A DNA stretch of 64,000 bases from Nannochloropsis salina CCMP1776 (GCA_004565275.1 SDOX01000001.1:1002947-1066946); one strand, 5' to 3'; counted from the first letter of the stretch, positions 45,335 through 56,808 are shown. The notes: generated by a model from the letters alone, not told the origin. Program-made: numbers and translations.

Positions 45335-47688
45335 TCAGAATCCTTGAAAACATTCCTGATATAATGGCGGAGACTCCCCTTCCATCGTACACGTGCCCTT
45401 GTTCTCATCACTCCCGACTTTCTCCCACACCCTATCAAGAGCAATCAAACCTCCTCGCGCAGGGGTCCCTTGCTCGTTTCCTTTCCCCCTAACTCCCTCC
45501 AGCGTTTCTCCGAATCTCCACGCATCCCGTAACCAACGTGGGCAGGGTATGCCTTCTGCGGAAAGCGATGGAACTGCCATATTTGCGCAAGGCTGCTCAC
45601 TCTCTTCATCGTCCTCCCCTCTGCCTTTTCCATTGTGCAATCCTTTTCTTGTCTCCGTGTTATTTGCCATATCATCGCCCCAGCCAGTATACTCTTGTTT
45701 CTGCGGCGGCGGCGCCGGCCGCGATGGGATATGACCCTTCCAAAAGCCGACCATGAACGTTATTCTTCTTCTCTTCTCCTCCCCTTCCCCTTTTGCCTCA
45801 GGCGGTACCCCTCTCCCCGGCACGACTCCGTGCAATCGCTTTGCGTCGAAGAAGCACACTCGGTTCTCTCGTCCGTGACAAAGCCAGCCTTTTCTTGCCA
45901 GCTTACCATCGCTGAGCGCCTGAATGAAGTGGCGAGAGTTTGAAGTAAGTTCCTCGCTCTTGACCGATGACCCTTTCGAGGACATTACTCTCGCGTTCTA
46001 CCATGACTTTGACGTTTGAAAACAATATCGGAGGTTTATTCCCATCATGTAACCCTAGCCGCTCTTCCCTCCTAAAGTCGACATACCTGATCAGTCACCA
46101 GCGTTGGTCCCCCCACCCCGCCTGCTTCCGCGAGGTACAACACGCAAGAGACCAGCGGATGCCGCACGAAGCCCTTTCCCTCCTCCAGAGAATCGAAATG
46201 AAGCTGGTGGCCTTCTGCGTGACGCCGGCAGTGCGCCCACCATTCTGCTGTCAGGGGCAAATCGGGGGAACAAGAGGAAAGACCAGAGCAGGCAGGCGAT
46301 GAAAAGAAATGCGGAAAAGCCTCACGCGCGAGAGGGAGCAGATGGTCGCGGACCACGGCCTCGACCGCCATACTCGGGGGCAGAGGGGAGGGCGATGAGG
46401 ATGACGTCGGGTCGCCCACACTCTTCAAGGACAAGGGGAGGAGGTAGGAAAAGTACCCTCGGTCGCGCCGAAAGTAGCCGTGCTCTTCCCAGAAAGGGGC
46501 GCTTGGGGCGAAGAGTTGCTGCATTGCTAGCAAGGCAGCGGGAGGCAGTACATGGTCGTATACGCGGAGAAAGCTGCCAGCGGAAGGAGAGAGGGGGGCG
46601 AGATCTGAGGCCTCTAGCGATGGGGAAGGAGGGTAGGCCAGGACGCGGGAGGCCAAGCGGTGGGTGAAGCCGAGCTGCCGCAAGACGTGGTCGGCTCCGT
46701 GACTTTGAGTCCCGTTTTGCATCCATAAGAGCGCAAGGGCCTCTTTGGCCTTCCGCTGGCAAGGCTGGCTCTCTTGATCGGACGCTTCGACGGCGCCTCC
46801 TGAGTCATAACCCCAGATGTTGCTCGCTTCAAGTCCCTCTCTTTCTTCTTCAAAGGCCTCGCGGCTTTCAGGAAACATTGTGCCTTCTCTCCTCGCATCC
46901 ACTCTTTCCTTTCGCGCCTCCCCCTCATCCATGTCGGTATCCCATTCGCTCTCATGTCTGACCCTTCGTCCTTCATCGTCGCTTGCCCTTCCTCTCCGCT
47001 GGTCCTCCTCTGTTCCTCCCCCCACCCACTTCTCATCTACGCCACTAGCCAATCGCAAAAGCTCCTCAACATACATTAAATCCTCCTTTCCCACAGCGTC
47101 CAGCTTGAGAATACAAGCCAGCTCGTAAGCGGCATCCAGGTTGCCGTGGTCTGCATGCACCGCAGATTCATAAAGCTTTCGAGAGGAACGTCGCTGGTCG
47201 TTGTGTTGAATGTCGTGCAGGCGGGCCAAAACAGTACTTGCCGTGGAAATTACAGTCTTACTTTCGTCATCAAAATAGATTTGGGCACGGTCAATACAGT
47301 CGCGCAACAACTGCGTAACACTTTCTGTATCCTTAGCCTCCCCTCCAGATATCAAGTCCAAGGCCTTCGCGAGCTTCTGGCGTGCGATCGAGGTGGCCGC
47401 TCCAGATGAGGCAGGAGATTGCGGAGCGGAGAATTTAAATTCCTTCGATGCGATAGGCGGAGGTTGCAGCGACAGTGAGAAAGAGCGTGGACGTTTTCCA
47501 ATCATTTGATCAAGGTCGTGCGCCCTGCAAAACCTGACCAAGTTACAATTAAAGAGATGATGTGAGGTATGTACACGTGAGGTACAAGCCTTCTTCGCCA
47601 CAGGAAATTTCATACAAGAAATGTATCCGATTCCCTGTCCCTCACGGGACGCCAAGTTCATGAGGCTCATCATCCTAACAGCATGCAA
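45335..47688 (-). CDS. 2-oxoglutarate/Fe(II) oxygenase (prolyl-4-hydroxylase-like) with TPR/Sel1-like front
   Basis: Two exons, 47688-46087 and 45919-45335, join in phase (728 residues). The C-terminal part is a 2OG-Fe(II) dioxygenase: GHQLHFDSLEEG gives the H-x-D pair (about residue 496-498), VLYLAEAGGVGGPTLVTDQ the core strand, RLHGVVPG the distal histidine (about 562) and RRRITFMVGFWKG the 2OG-binding arginine. Before it, FLRVYDHVLPPAALLAMQQL and FWEEHGYFRRDRGYFSYLLP form the N-terminal support. Residues 150-210 (KLYESAVHADHGNLDAAYELA) look like one Sel1/TPR unit. The true start may be the Met at 47505, as a good acceptor (TTTTGCAG) lies just before it; a charged 5' exon may begin near 47879. 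A related fragment occurs twice at 58-60 kb. Substrate unknown. Confidence 0.82.
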
Positions 47689-48830
47689 AAAGCCTGATGG
47701 CGTCTTATTTTCATTCGCCTGCAGACAACAAGTTCTTTAATATTCCACGCGCTGCAAAGGACAAATTTCTGGTTTGTCGAGCGTGGTGCGCATTGTCCGT
47801 GCAAAGGGTTACGTGAGCAAAGCTCGGACGCCTTTCGACCGAGCTCTCTGGCTTTTTCGCGGAGTTTTTCTTCGTCCACATCAATATTGATCCGACTTTT
47901 AGCCAGATCTACTTTTATTGGTCAATTTTAAATGCGATCTCTACTCACATAGAGCGAGGCGCTATGATAGACGACTCTGTATCTGTTTTTGGCTAAAGCT
48001 TGTATTTTGAAGGAATATACTGAGCTCAATTTTGAGGTGTCTTCTCCCTCCTCAAAAAGTTGGCTGTCTCGAAATAAGCTTGTAAAGCGCACCAGCCTAC
48101 TTCACAGTGGATACAATGCGTGATGGTTTACCGATGATAAACTACAATGGTAGATCTTTAACATTCGTCACGTTAAGTGCTTCGATTGGCTGGAAAAGAA
48201 CATTTACTCCATCATGGGAGCGTATCCGGTGGCCGAATTAAGGTACGGGGACTCCCTTACCAAGCATAGAAAGCGCTCTCCTAGAAAGGACGCTCCTTTT
48301 TGATAGCAACTTACTCTTTCTTTGTTTGTTATTATAACTGTACGCGTCCAAGTGGTCATAGATATGTCAGGGGCCGTGGCAAGGACTGGGAGGAGTTCCT
48401 CTCCACCGAGGAATGAGCTCAACAATTTAACGTGGATTTAATGAAATTAGCACACTTGTTTCAAGGGCCCATCGTCAAATTTCATTTATTCGGATGTTGA
48501 AGTACGTCAATGTGCTCTGGCATTGTCCTACATGGGCTTTCGACCTAAGTTGACCCGGGAACACGACACATGCATTGAACAGTCGATCGAATTGTACCTT
48601 AGCAATGACTCTCGTACCTTGAGGATCGAGTTCCTGTTTTCCCATTCAATTGAAACAATAATAAGACCGACTTCAACGTTGAAAGAGGGGGTCGAGTCGA
48701 CGATTCGTGATTGGAGGTCGACCCGGACGATCTGCCGTTTTAGAGTTATTTACAGCAAGGCCGTGACCCCTTCTAATATTTGATTGTTCAGGAACGGCGG
48801 CCAATGAATCGATGGTCAGCATGACTCATG
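47689..48830. other. Intergenic, possible 5' exon of the oxygenase
   Basis: A minus frame at 47879-47670 starts MDEEKLREKARELGRKASEL, a charged helix that could be the true first exon of the oxygenase, but I found no donor giving the right phase. The rest (47900-48830) holds nothing recognised except the approach to a DNA-transposon remnant. Confidence 0.35.
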
Positions 48831-48932
48831 TATGCGAATGCCACAGCCTCACTCGAGCGGGCCTTTTCAAAAGTTTGTGGGAGTTCGAAGGGGGGCCTAC
48901 AGCGAAGGGGACGGACACTGCAGGCGCTTTGA
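48831..48932 (+). mobile_element. Probable hAT transposase C-terminal remnant
   Basis: A 33-codon stretch reads ANATASLERAFSKVCGS followed by GLQRRGRTLQAL. This resembles the hAT dimerisation-domain core (A-T/S-x-P-S-E-R-x-F-S followed by a basic RRNRL-like segment). Upstream reading in the same frame is interrupted by stops, and no terminal repeats or target duplication are seen, so it is a decayed fragment. Confidence 0.4.
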
Positions 48933-49246
48933 GGCGGATCTCAGGGCAAAAACGCATTTAAGAGTACCAAAAACGCATTTTCCGATCGAAGGATAAGGGT
49001 TCACATCATTTGTCGGGTCCCTCCTACTAGCCCAAGCGTCATTAATTGAAGGAGTCGACCGATGAGTGGTGACCCTCATTGGTGACCCCTAGTAGGGGTA
49101 ACGGCCGCAGTTGGCGTAACGGAACTAAGTGCATGGCTCCTCGTCGGACGGGTAGCAAAAATGATTCGTGTATGTGAGCCACAGAAGAGTGTCAGGATAG
49201 AAATTCTGACACTGAATAGTTCCTGTGGAGAAATTATCTACGTTAT

Positions 49247-49460
49247 ATGTCCTGCTGAGCTTAAATCAGGTTGTCGATACCAATTTTCATCTATGTCTTC
49301 ATATATACGTGTGCATATGATACATGTCCTAGTGGGCTTTTAGCAGGTTGTCGATACCAAACCTCATATATGTGTTTATGTCTATATGTATATACATGAA
49401 AAATCAAAATGTCTATATGACGTCTTTTGATGATCTTTCGTCAGGTTTTCGATACTTAAC
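49247..49460. repeat. Degenerate tandem repeat, about 80-90 bp period
   Basis: The words CAGGTTGTCGATACCAA (49268 and 49346 regions) and CAGGTTTTCGATACTTAA (near 49442) recur, each preceded by a CCTG/CCTAGTGGGCTT-like element and followed by TCATATATG-type sequence. It lies upstream of or within the 5' part of the fucosyltransferase-like gene. Confidence 0.5.
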
Positions 49461-49638
49461 TTCGTCTTCGAAACTCATTAGTGCTACGCTTGAGACTTTT
49501 GAGTACAAGACACAAGAAAGAGAAATGCAACCAACCAGCTTCTTCTTGTCTAATATATCATGCATGCCTTTTTTTCCTGTATCAAACAAAATAGATATGC
49601 TCCACGCGTCCTGGCGGAAAGACAAGAAAAGCGCCATT

Positions 49639-51676
49639 ATGTCACTGAAACAACAATCAGCCTCGCATCTGGTTGGCTCAAGTCTGTGTATAAGAAAGAA
49701 ATCTTTCAGACAAAAATTGATGGCCATGCTTATTTGTAGCCTAATTTTATTAGGAATTGCTAGTCGTTTGTTCATTCCCCACGCCAAAACGCCGCCGTTC
49801 TCATTCAATAGCATGACAATTTTCTCGAATACGCCAACCAAGGAGAATGCAAGCAGCATAAATGAACAATACATAAAATGTAAAGCAAGAGATCTTGGAT
49901 ACCAATCCATGCATTGTCCTAGGTGGGATGCTTCGGCAGACAATTCCCTAGTCTCAAATGAGCTCGTGGATTACCGCGTGCGTTACCTATGGAAAAAACA
50001 ACACCCTTCAGATTGTAGTAAGGTGAACTATCAATTGCAAAAGGTTGTCGACAACGGACTGGGATTTGGAGCAATGATGCACGGCTATTATTTAGGCCCT
50101 TTTATGGGCGCGATACGATCCGACCGTGTATTTATTCGTGATAAAGATTTTTTTACATATTCTGGATGTAATGACAAAACCTGGTCCTGCTATTTTGAGC
50201 CGATCACCAACTGCTCCTACGAAAGTGATGTCTTACCTATCCTGGAAAGTCATCCAAATGCTCAGAAAGAGTGGAATGACTGGAAAAATGGCACGCATAG
50301 GGTGGTCCAGACAGATAATTGGAAGCCCTCTGGACATTATCCGCCCTATCGGTAAGTAGTAATTTTGAGATGCATATACGAGAAACTCTTTCTCAGAAGC
50401 CTTGTCAATCAAGCTTTCCAACTTTTAAATCCTGTCTTACCTTATTTCTTTCCGCTGTTTCACCAGAGGATTCGACGATTTTTTTAACCCTCATGGCCAC
50501 GAGGAACTTGAAGTTGGAGCATTCCTGTACCTGATGCGCCTCAACACCCGCACCCAGCAAGAGGTGGAGCAAACATTACGTGAGACCATCCCGTGTGATC
50601 TTGATCCTCGTCGAACGATATCGCTACCCATCCGCGCATCAGATAAATGTATTGGAGAATATCATCTTGAATCCGGACTACCGGTACGTGGGAAGCAAAG
50701 CATGCGAGTAATCTGGGCACAACTCGTCATGCAATGTTTCACATTTCATTGCTTACTGAAATGACGGCCCTCACCCACAAAACAATGCCCAAACATGACC
50801 AGGGTGAATCGTCTTGTCCAGATTTCAACACTTATATGGAATTATGTGAGATTATTCGCGAGAATGATCCCATGGTCGACACAATTATTCTCACGTCAGA
50901 GGATGCCCGCTTTATCGAGCCGCGACACGCATACACGACAGCCCGAGGGAATCGAAAGCCATGGCGATTCATCTTAAACTCCAGGGACGTGATGCAAGGG
51001 GGCGGGACAATGCAAGTGATCACTAATAACACAGTTCACGAAGTCTTCATGTCTTTTTTCACGACAATGCAAATGCAGGTCAGTAAAACACCCTTCAATG
51101 CCTTTTCATACATCTTTTAAACGAATCTAGGGCTTCAAAACATTTTTAAAAAAATAAAAGGATCTAACAATGTATAAATCCTCACATTCCTCACAACCCC
51201 GTCTTACGTAGCTAAGAGGAAGATACCTCATACTGAACTGCTCTTCAAAGTTCCATACCATGATTCGATATTTAGTTATGGGTGGAGGCTGTGGATTTGT
51301 TCAGAAGCCGATCATTATTTGTATGGATGAGCAAGCAAGTCGATTCCAGATCTGTACTAAGCACCCTCAACAAAAATATGAAAGATGTATGGATGCAAAG
51401 TTGCCGGAGGATGAACGGATACGAGTCCAAAAAGAAAGAGAAGCTAAGAAGTTAGAAGAACAGCAGCGAAAAGATGAAGACGAGAAAAAAAGACAACAAC
51501 AAAAAGATCAGCCAGCAGCCAAAAAAGCGAATCCGGCAGCATCTTTTGAGGAGCCAGTCAAAAGAGTCAACACAGCATCAGATAGTACTACCGATGAAGT
51601 CAAGAAGACTACATTGGGAGAACATGTCAAACGACGCCTGAGCTTAGATTTAAAACTGATAGATACTCTACGATAA
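49639..51676 (+). CDS. FUT8/NodZ-like glycosyltransferase (type II membrane protein)
   Basis: Exons 49639-50351, 50467-50683, 50803-51078 and 51212-51676 join in phase to 556 residues. I chose this ATG because it leaves about 30 basic residues before one membrane anchor (MLICSLILLGIASRLF), the usual Golgi type II layout; upstream in-frame ATGs (e.g. 49525) exist. The lumenal part has SDCSKVNYQLQKVVDNGLGFG (quoted in part), ISLPIRASDKCIGE, SCPDFNTYMELCEII, VDTIILTSEDARFIE, WRFILNSRDVMQGGG and LRGRYLILNCSSKFH. This pattern recalls alpha-1,6-fucosyltransferases (GT23): a basic/acidic sugar-nucleotide motif, then a surveillance-like LTSED strand. The last 90 residues are a Lys/Glu/Gln-rich tail (EREAKKLEEQQRKDEDEKKR), unusual for the family. 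The fucosyl donor is inferred. Confidence 0.7.
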
Positions 51677-52031
51677 AATTTGAACGACGAATAATTTTAT
51701 GTAGAATGCTAGGCTGTCTTTCCAGGTATTTACGCCTTGAAAACCTACAGAAGGGCTAATCTGTTCAAGCGTCAGGTAGAAACGAATGAAGTAGAATATT
51801 TCATCCTACAAACTATCGTTTACAAGGTCAACTCTTCAGTGTAGAAAACAGTGTCTCTTTAGGGATTATTTTGTAGCATAAATAACTAGCCTTCCTTCAA
51901 GGCCGTAAAAGAACGACTTCACAAAACCTGTCAGGTTAAGATTCGTTCTCCTCTACCTAAGCGCACCTATTCTAAATTAACCTATGACTGACTTTCACAT
52001 TAGAAACTTCACCTAAATCGGGCAAAGAGGG
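51677..52031. other. Intergenic, 3' flank
   Basis: 355 bp of AT-rich sequence after the glycosyltransferase stop, running into an LTR fossil; nothing else is seen. Confidence 0.45.
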
Positions 52032-53091
52032 ATAGGTTGACGCGAATATAAGGATGACATGGTGATGCTGCTAAGGGAGCGTGAGATCAGCGATAGGAGG
52101 TTAAGCGAGTCATTTTACACCTATATCCTTCATGGATCCTCCAGCCTGTATCACGATGTGCTGTCGCTATTGTGTCATGTCATGGTTTGCGTCCACCTAA
52201 TTATTTTATATGTTATCTTGTTATACGACAACAGGACTGACGTCAGTCAGTGTCTTTAGTAGTTGTCTGTCGTACTGGTCAACTTAGTACAAGATTCTTG
52301 GGTGAATCATAGGTATACACTCTCAGGGAGAATAGTAATTGTACTTAAGAATCAAATTGGGTATTGGGTTACCCGCAGCGTTTTTTGTCTGTTTATTCGC
52401 ATCAGGTTATGGGCCCTAATTGACCTAACCTTTGAACTGAATAAAGACACTGATCGACGACCTATCTCTAGTGCAATTGGGTTTGCAGAGATAGACGTCT
52501 GATTTACTGAATCTATTTCATGCAATTGGATTGCAAAGAGTAAGGGCTGTATTAATCAGACCTCTATCTCTGCAAACCCAATTGCACTAGAGATAGGTCG
52601 TCGATCAGTGTCTTTATTCAGTTCAAAAGTTAGGTCAATTAGGGCCCCTAACCTGATGAAGGCCTGTTTTAATCAGCAATTGGTTACTAGACTAAAGACA
52701 GCATTTAATTGGATCTGGAGGCTGAATATTGGGCTGGCCAGGATCACAACTGCAAATCATGGGAGATAAAGTTGACTACCGAATGGCAATCTTCAGTGGA
52801 AGATTGGAAGACTGGGACACCTGGAAGAGCGAGATTGAAAGCTTCATTGGAGCCAAGGACCCAGAGATGGCAGACATCATTGTTGGATTAATCGAGAAGC
52901 TGATTTTCAGGGATGAGACACCATCATATAAGGAAAAGAATGCCAAGGGCTACTTCATTCTCAAGAAGTACCTTAAAGGAGCAGCGGCCAACTTGATTGA
53001 AAAGTTCCGTTTGAACAAAGTCGGCATATGGAATGGTGAAAGTGAGTCTGGAAACACAAGATTTGATGTCTTATTCAAATCCCGTGCTTGA
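52032..53091 (+). mobile_element. Copia-type LTR retrotransposon fossil (LTR plus gag start)
   Basis: Approximate limits. 52032-52312 resembles the LTR-like block at 61978-62282 (shared words such as GATCAGCGATAGGAGGTT and GGTTTGCGTCCACCTAATT). At 52750-53091 lies a short stretch with the Copia gag-start look (FSGRLEDWDTWKSEIESF). Only the left end of an element is present, so it is a broken copy; the visible divergence between LTRs suggests it is not young. Confidence 0.65.
52401..52657. repeat. Long inverted repeat, 104-bp arms
   Basis: Arms 52401-52504 and 52554-52657 are reverse complements with only a few differences, separated by 49 bp. It lies inside the Copia fossil between the LTR-like block and the gag start. 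It could be a nested MITE-like insertion or a snap-back duplication. Confidence 0.8.
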
Positions 53092-53672
53092 TTCTGGGGG
53101 GCGAGGGTGGCGTGTCCGGCGGGTGAGCGGGGATGGAAGATTCGGGGCGCGAAAGCCCTGGCAGTTGTAGAGAGAGGGCGGAGGATCAGCCCGGAGCTTA
53201 GGCAGCATAGCAATCCCGGGGGAGGGGCAGGGAGAGGACGGAGGAGGGGCCCGGTGATTGATTAATGAGATAAGGAGTTTTGTTGTTCATGTTCGTGTCG
53301 GAAGGTGTCACTTGCGGGACCTTCCCCTCCGCAGTGGAGGGGCAGGCCAAGTGCGACGAGGGGGAATGGGGAGATGGTGATCCGGGGGGGCGCAGGGACG
53401 AGGCGCCAGTGAGGGGGAAAGGGCGCGAGGATGCGTGCGGAAGTATTGATGCTTAGCTTTGCTTTGTCAGAGTATGTTATATGCAATAGAGGAAAAAAGA
53501 AGGTACAGACAAAGTGAATTGAAGGCGATGATCGAAAGAGCGTTGTCTGAGAAGTCGGTGATTTCCTTTCCTGCCATTATTCCGCGCTCCCTCCCTCCAT
53601 CGTATGTCGCGTCCATATATGAATATGCTAACGGGCGTCCCTCCCTCTCTTAACTTCATGCCCTCTCTTTCT
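53092..53672. other. GC-rich intergenic stretch
   Basis: 53092-53450 is strongly purine/G-rich, with GGGGAGGGG-type runs and an abrupt change of composition at the end of the Copia fossil. 53460-53672 is ordinary 3' flank of the dynein gene. No gene recognised. Confidence 0.4.
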
Positions 53673-55990
53673 TCAGCACTCCTTGTCCGAGCCGGCTTCC
53701 CCCCCCTCCTCCGCCTCCTTGATCATCGACAAGAAATCCGCATCCACTTCCCGCAAAAGCTCCTCCATTTTTTCCTCTCGCTCTTCGTCTCTCGCTCCCC
53801 CCTGGCCCATAGTCTTCCCTCCCTCCCGCCCTCCCTCCTCCCCGCCTGCCGCCCTGGCTCTCCTACTTTCCCTTTCTCGCGCCTCCATGTTCTTCTCCAC
53901 CCTCATCTCCCGCTCGAGGAGGGCCCCCATGGCGGCTTTCTCGCCCGCTTGGCACTCGCTCAACCCCCTACACAACTCCAAAAGCGCCACCGTGCCCCCC
54001 TCATCCCCTACGGCCATCAGCCTTCCCCCTCCTGCCTCATTTCCTCCTGTCCAAGGCATTGACGCCGCCCTTAGCACCGAGGAAGTGGCGGATGGCGAGA
54101 GAGAGGAGGTGGAGCCGCCCAAGATTGCGAGCGCGGTGATGGGTGTATCACCGACCTTATGGGAAAAGACCTTCTCCCCCTGCTTCTCGAGCAGGTCCCA
54201 GCCCTCCAGTTTGCCATCCTGCCGCGCCAAGAAGAATAAGGAGGGACGCGTGGGCGACCAGCAGCCCGCCGTGATGGGGGAGGGGAGGAAAGGAGTGCTG
54301 AAGAGGGGGGAACGGACGTCGTCGGCCCAGAAGGAGGCGCGCCAGTCGCCGACGGACGCGTAGAACTTGGGGTGGGTGGGGTTTCGATGGAGAGAGAGGA
54401 TGGGCCCGTAGTGCTTGTGGAGGGGAGAAGGATCGGAGGCGAGGAGCCCACTGCTGCTGCTGCTGGCAGCGGAGGGAGAGGTGGGGAGAGCCTGGGAGCA
54501 AAGGAGGGTGGACGATACCAGCGACGGGGATGGGGGCGGCTGCTGCTGGTGCCGGCGGTTTCGCAGGTTGAGGGAAAGGACCAGCCCCTGCTCCGTTCCT
54601 ATCAAGTATTTGGTTGGGCCCGCCTCAAGGGAGTAGTCGAGAGCGGTGGCGCCCAGGAGGGAGGAAGGAAGTGAGGGGCCGAGAGGGAGGAGGAGTGGGA
54701 GGGCATCTGTGGGCTGGGTTAGGCGGCGCGTATCCCACCAAAGCATTTGACCATCGGTCGAGATCGAGACGCACTGATGGCCGGTCTTACTGCTGATCCA
54801 GAACACATCCCGGACGGGGTCATGGTGGGAGTGCTCAAGAACGGACGCCTCGCCCACCACTCCCTGCCCCGCCCCGCTTCCTCCAGCCCCGCCTGAGCCT
54901 TGCCTGCGCAGGTCAAACACGCAAACCAGGCCGTTCTGACAGCCCCCGAGGAGGGTGTCCGGTACCTTGGGGTTGAAGCGGAGGGAGGTGAGCGGGGAAG
55001 GGGGCGAGAGCTCCACGTCGGGCCTATTGGGGCTGTTGATGTCCCAGACGAAGGAAGACCTCGGGGAGGCGCTAGAGCAATAGACACGGAAAGGAGACGA
55101 TGGGAGGGTCAGAAATTCTACACAGAGTCGAAAGTGGCAGTAGAGATAACGCGTGTCCGAGATGATCACGCACACTATCGTGGGGCTCTTCTTTTCCACT
55201 TCCGCCTGTCTCCTCACCTGCTCCACCGCGGGTCCTGAAAGCCGAGGCCACAGTATGCGACCGCGAGCTTGCCCTGTCCGTCAGGATGCCAATTGAGTGA
55301 AGCAATTGGCCGTTTCAAAGAAGATGGATCGCGGAAGACGGCCAGCCCTTTGGCTGTGAAAGACTCGGAGGCATGCTCCTGGTAATATCGGGAGGGATTG
55401 CCGTGCAGATAGGCTCCACCCACAATGGTGTTGGCGCTACCCCCGCCTTTCAGAAATACTCCCGACGGTCCCAAAGTTTCTCCGCCACCTACTGAAGAGG
55501 ATCCTTGATCAACATAGTCGACTCCGACTCCCTCCCAGTCTCGCTCAGACTCTTTTTCTCTGCATTCCCCCACGAAGTATTCCTGATAAATATCTATCGT
55601 GGCATTCTGTTTCATGCATCTCGCCACCACTGGACCCAGCAATTTCAATGCTACCTTACATTCATCATCTTTTTCCGCTTTCTTTCGGAAGCGCGCCACG
55701 TCGGCTTGCTCGGTGTGATCAACGTCTTTTGGCCAACCGCCCTCTACGTGCCTCATGCTTGCATTTTTCAAAACACATGTCTCCGTATTGACAACATGAG
55801 CTGCTATCTCCCGACACGTGCTCACACCAACACTACAAGGATTTTTACGAATAAATTTCGAAGAAAAAGATGGAGAAGCCGGGACAGAGGGCAATGCGAG
55901 GAGCACTTTTGCTGAAGTGTCTTGCAGGGCTTGGCAAACATCTTGCCCAAACGTTGCCCTTGGCTTTAAATATTGGAACGCCACTTCCAT
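53673..55990 (-). CDS. DNAI2: Axonemal outer-dynein-arm intermediate chain (DNAI2/IC69-like)
   Basis: WD-repeat intermediate chain of the outer dynein arm, part of the motile flagellum. Exons 55990-55218 (frame open from 56002) and 55071-53673 join in phase, about 723 residues. The start EVAFQYLKPRATFG parallels the family's opening. Strong family blocks follow: HVEGGWPKDVD, ARFRKKAEKDDE, KQNATIDIYQEYF, VFRDPSSLKRPIASLNWHPD, KLAVAYCGLGFQ, SFVWDINSPNRPDVEL, LLGGCQNGLVCVFD, STDGQMLWWDTRRL, YLIGTEQGLVLS, HYGPILSLHRNP, SVGDWRASFWADD and AALLELCRGLSECQ. The C-terminal RERESRRARAA helix is also typical. An insert rich in Gly/Ser (DQGSSSVGGGETLGPS region) lengthens the N-terminal domain. It implies a flagellated stage unless the gene is a relic; the frame is intact. 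A 147-bp copy lies at 58.8 kb. Confidence 0.93.
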
Positions 55991-56614
55991 TATAAAGCTC
56001 AACAGCTGATTTCCCCTCGGTCAATTTGTCGCGTAATAGAGAATTTGGTTCTGTCAGGTGTCGTTGAGAAGGATAATGTCATGAGGAGGCCAAAATCCCA
56101 AGAACTTCGACAGAGGAAAAAGGGCGAAATTAACATTTGCATTGACGCCGCATGAAAATTGATTAGAAAGCCAACAGTAGGCAGCATTTTTTTTCGAAAA
56201 ACTTTATCGCTTTGAAGGAAAAAAGGGTCTCGATGTGAAGCACTTTTTTCTGATATGGAAAAATGAGCAAGAGGGTGCTGGCATGGGTCTCTCGGCGTTT
56301 CGACAATTTTCCGACTGCAACGGTCAAGTCGCAGAAACGGCAGCCTGAATGAAAGCGTCGGCGCAGGCCAAAGCAGTGACAATGTAGTTCTCCCTTCAAA
56401 GATCTTTCTACATCAGTTTCAGACTCCTCTTTGTAAGACGAGGAGATGAATCTGGGTAGAATCGGCTTAATTTTAACACTTATTGTGTGTTCGAGCTCAA
56501 CCATTTATTTCTACATGTTTTGCACTTTTTGACAAGTGATAAGACTCGTTGTGAGCATCAATGATCACAAATAGCATCAAATTCGGTGTGATCGATGAGA
56601 GCACTGTCAGTTCC
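55991..56614. other. Intergenic, dynein promoter side
   Basis: About 0.6 kb; should contain the dynein-chain promoter. Short minus frames (55999-56504) have no domain. Nothing else recognised. Confidence 0.45.
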
Positions 56615-56808
56615 TCAGACTCGATGCCGTAGGAGGTCGCTATGCCGGGGTACTGGGCCACCTGGATGCTTGCCTAGGCCGGCGCCCCCGTCGATGAAGA
56701 CGCTGTCCTTGCCCAGGCCGCAGTGCGAAATCATCGCATCCTCCACCTTCTGCATGCTACCTGACGTCAGCTTGCCGTAGATGGCCCCGCTGGCGTCGTT
56801 GCGGGGGG
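56615..56808 (-). CDS. Methyltransferase fragment cut by assembly gap
   Basis: A minus-strand stretch emerging from the gap reads GAIYGKLTSGSMQKVEDAM, then CGLGKDSVFIDGGAGLGKH. The VFIDGGAGLGK segment is a class I SAM-dependent methyltransferase motif I, and the preceding YGKLT...MQKV pattern recalls DOT1-like enzymes. The exon probably ends near KHP at a GTGGCC donor; the codons beyond (to 56615) are then intron. Gene limits are unknown because the rest lies in the gap, and the fragment may not be a whole gene. Confidence 0.5.
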
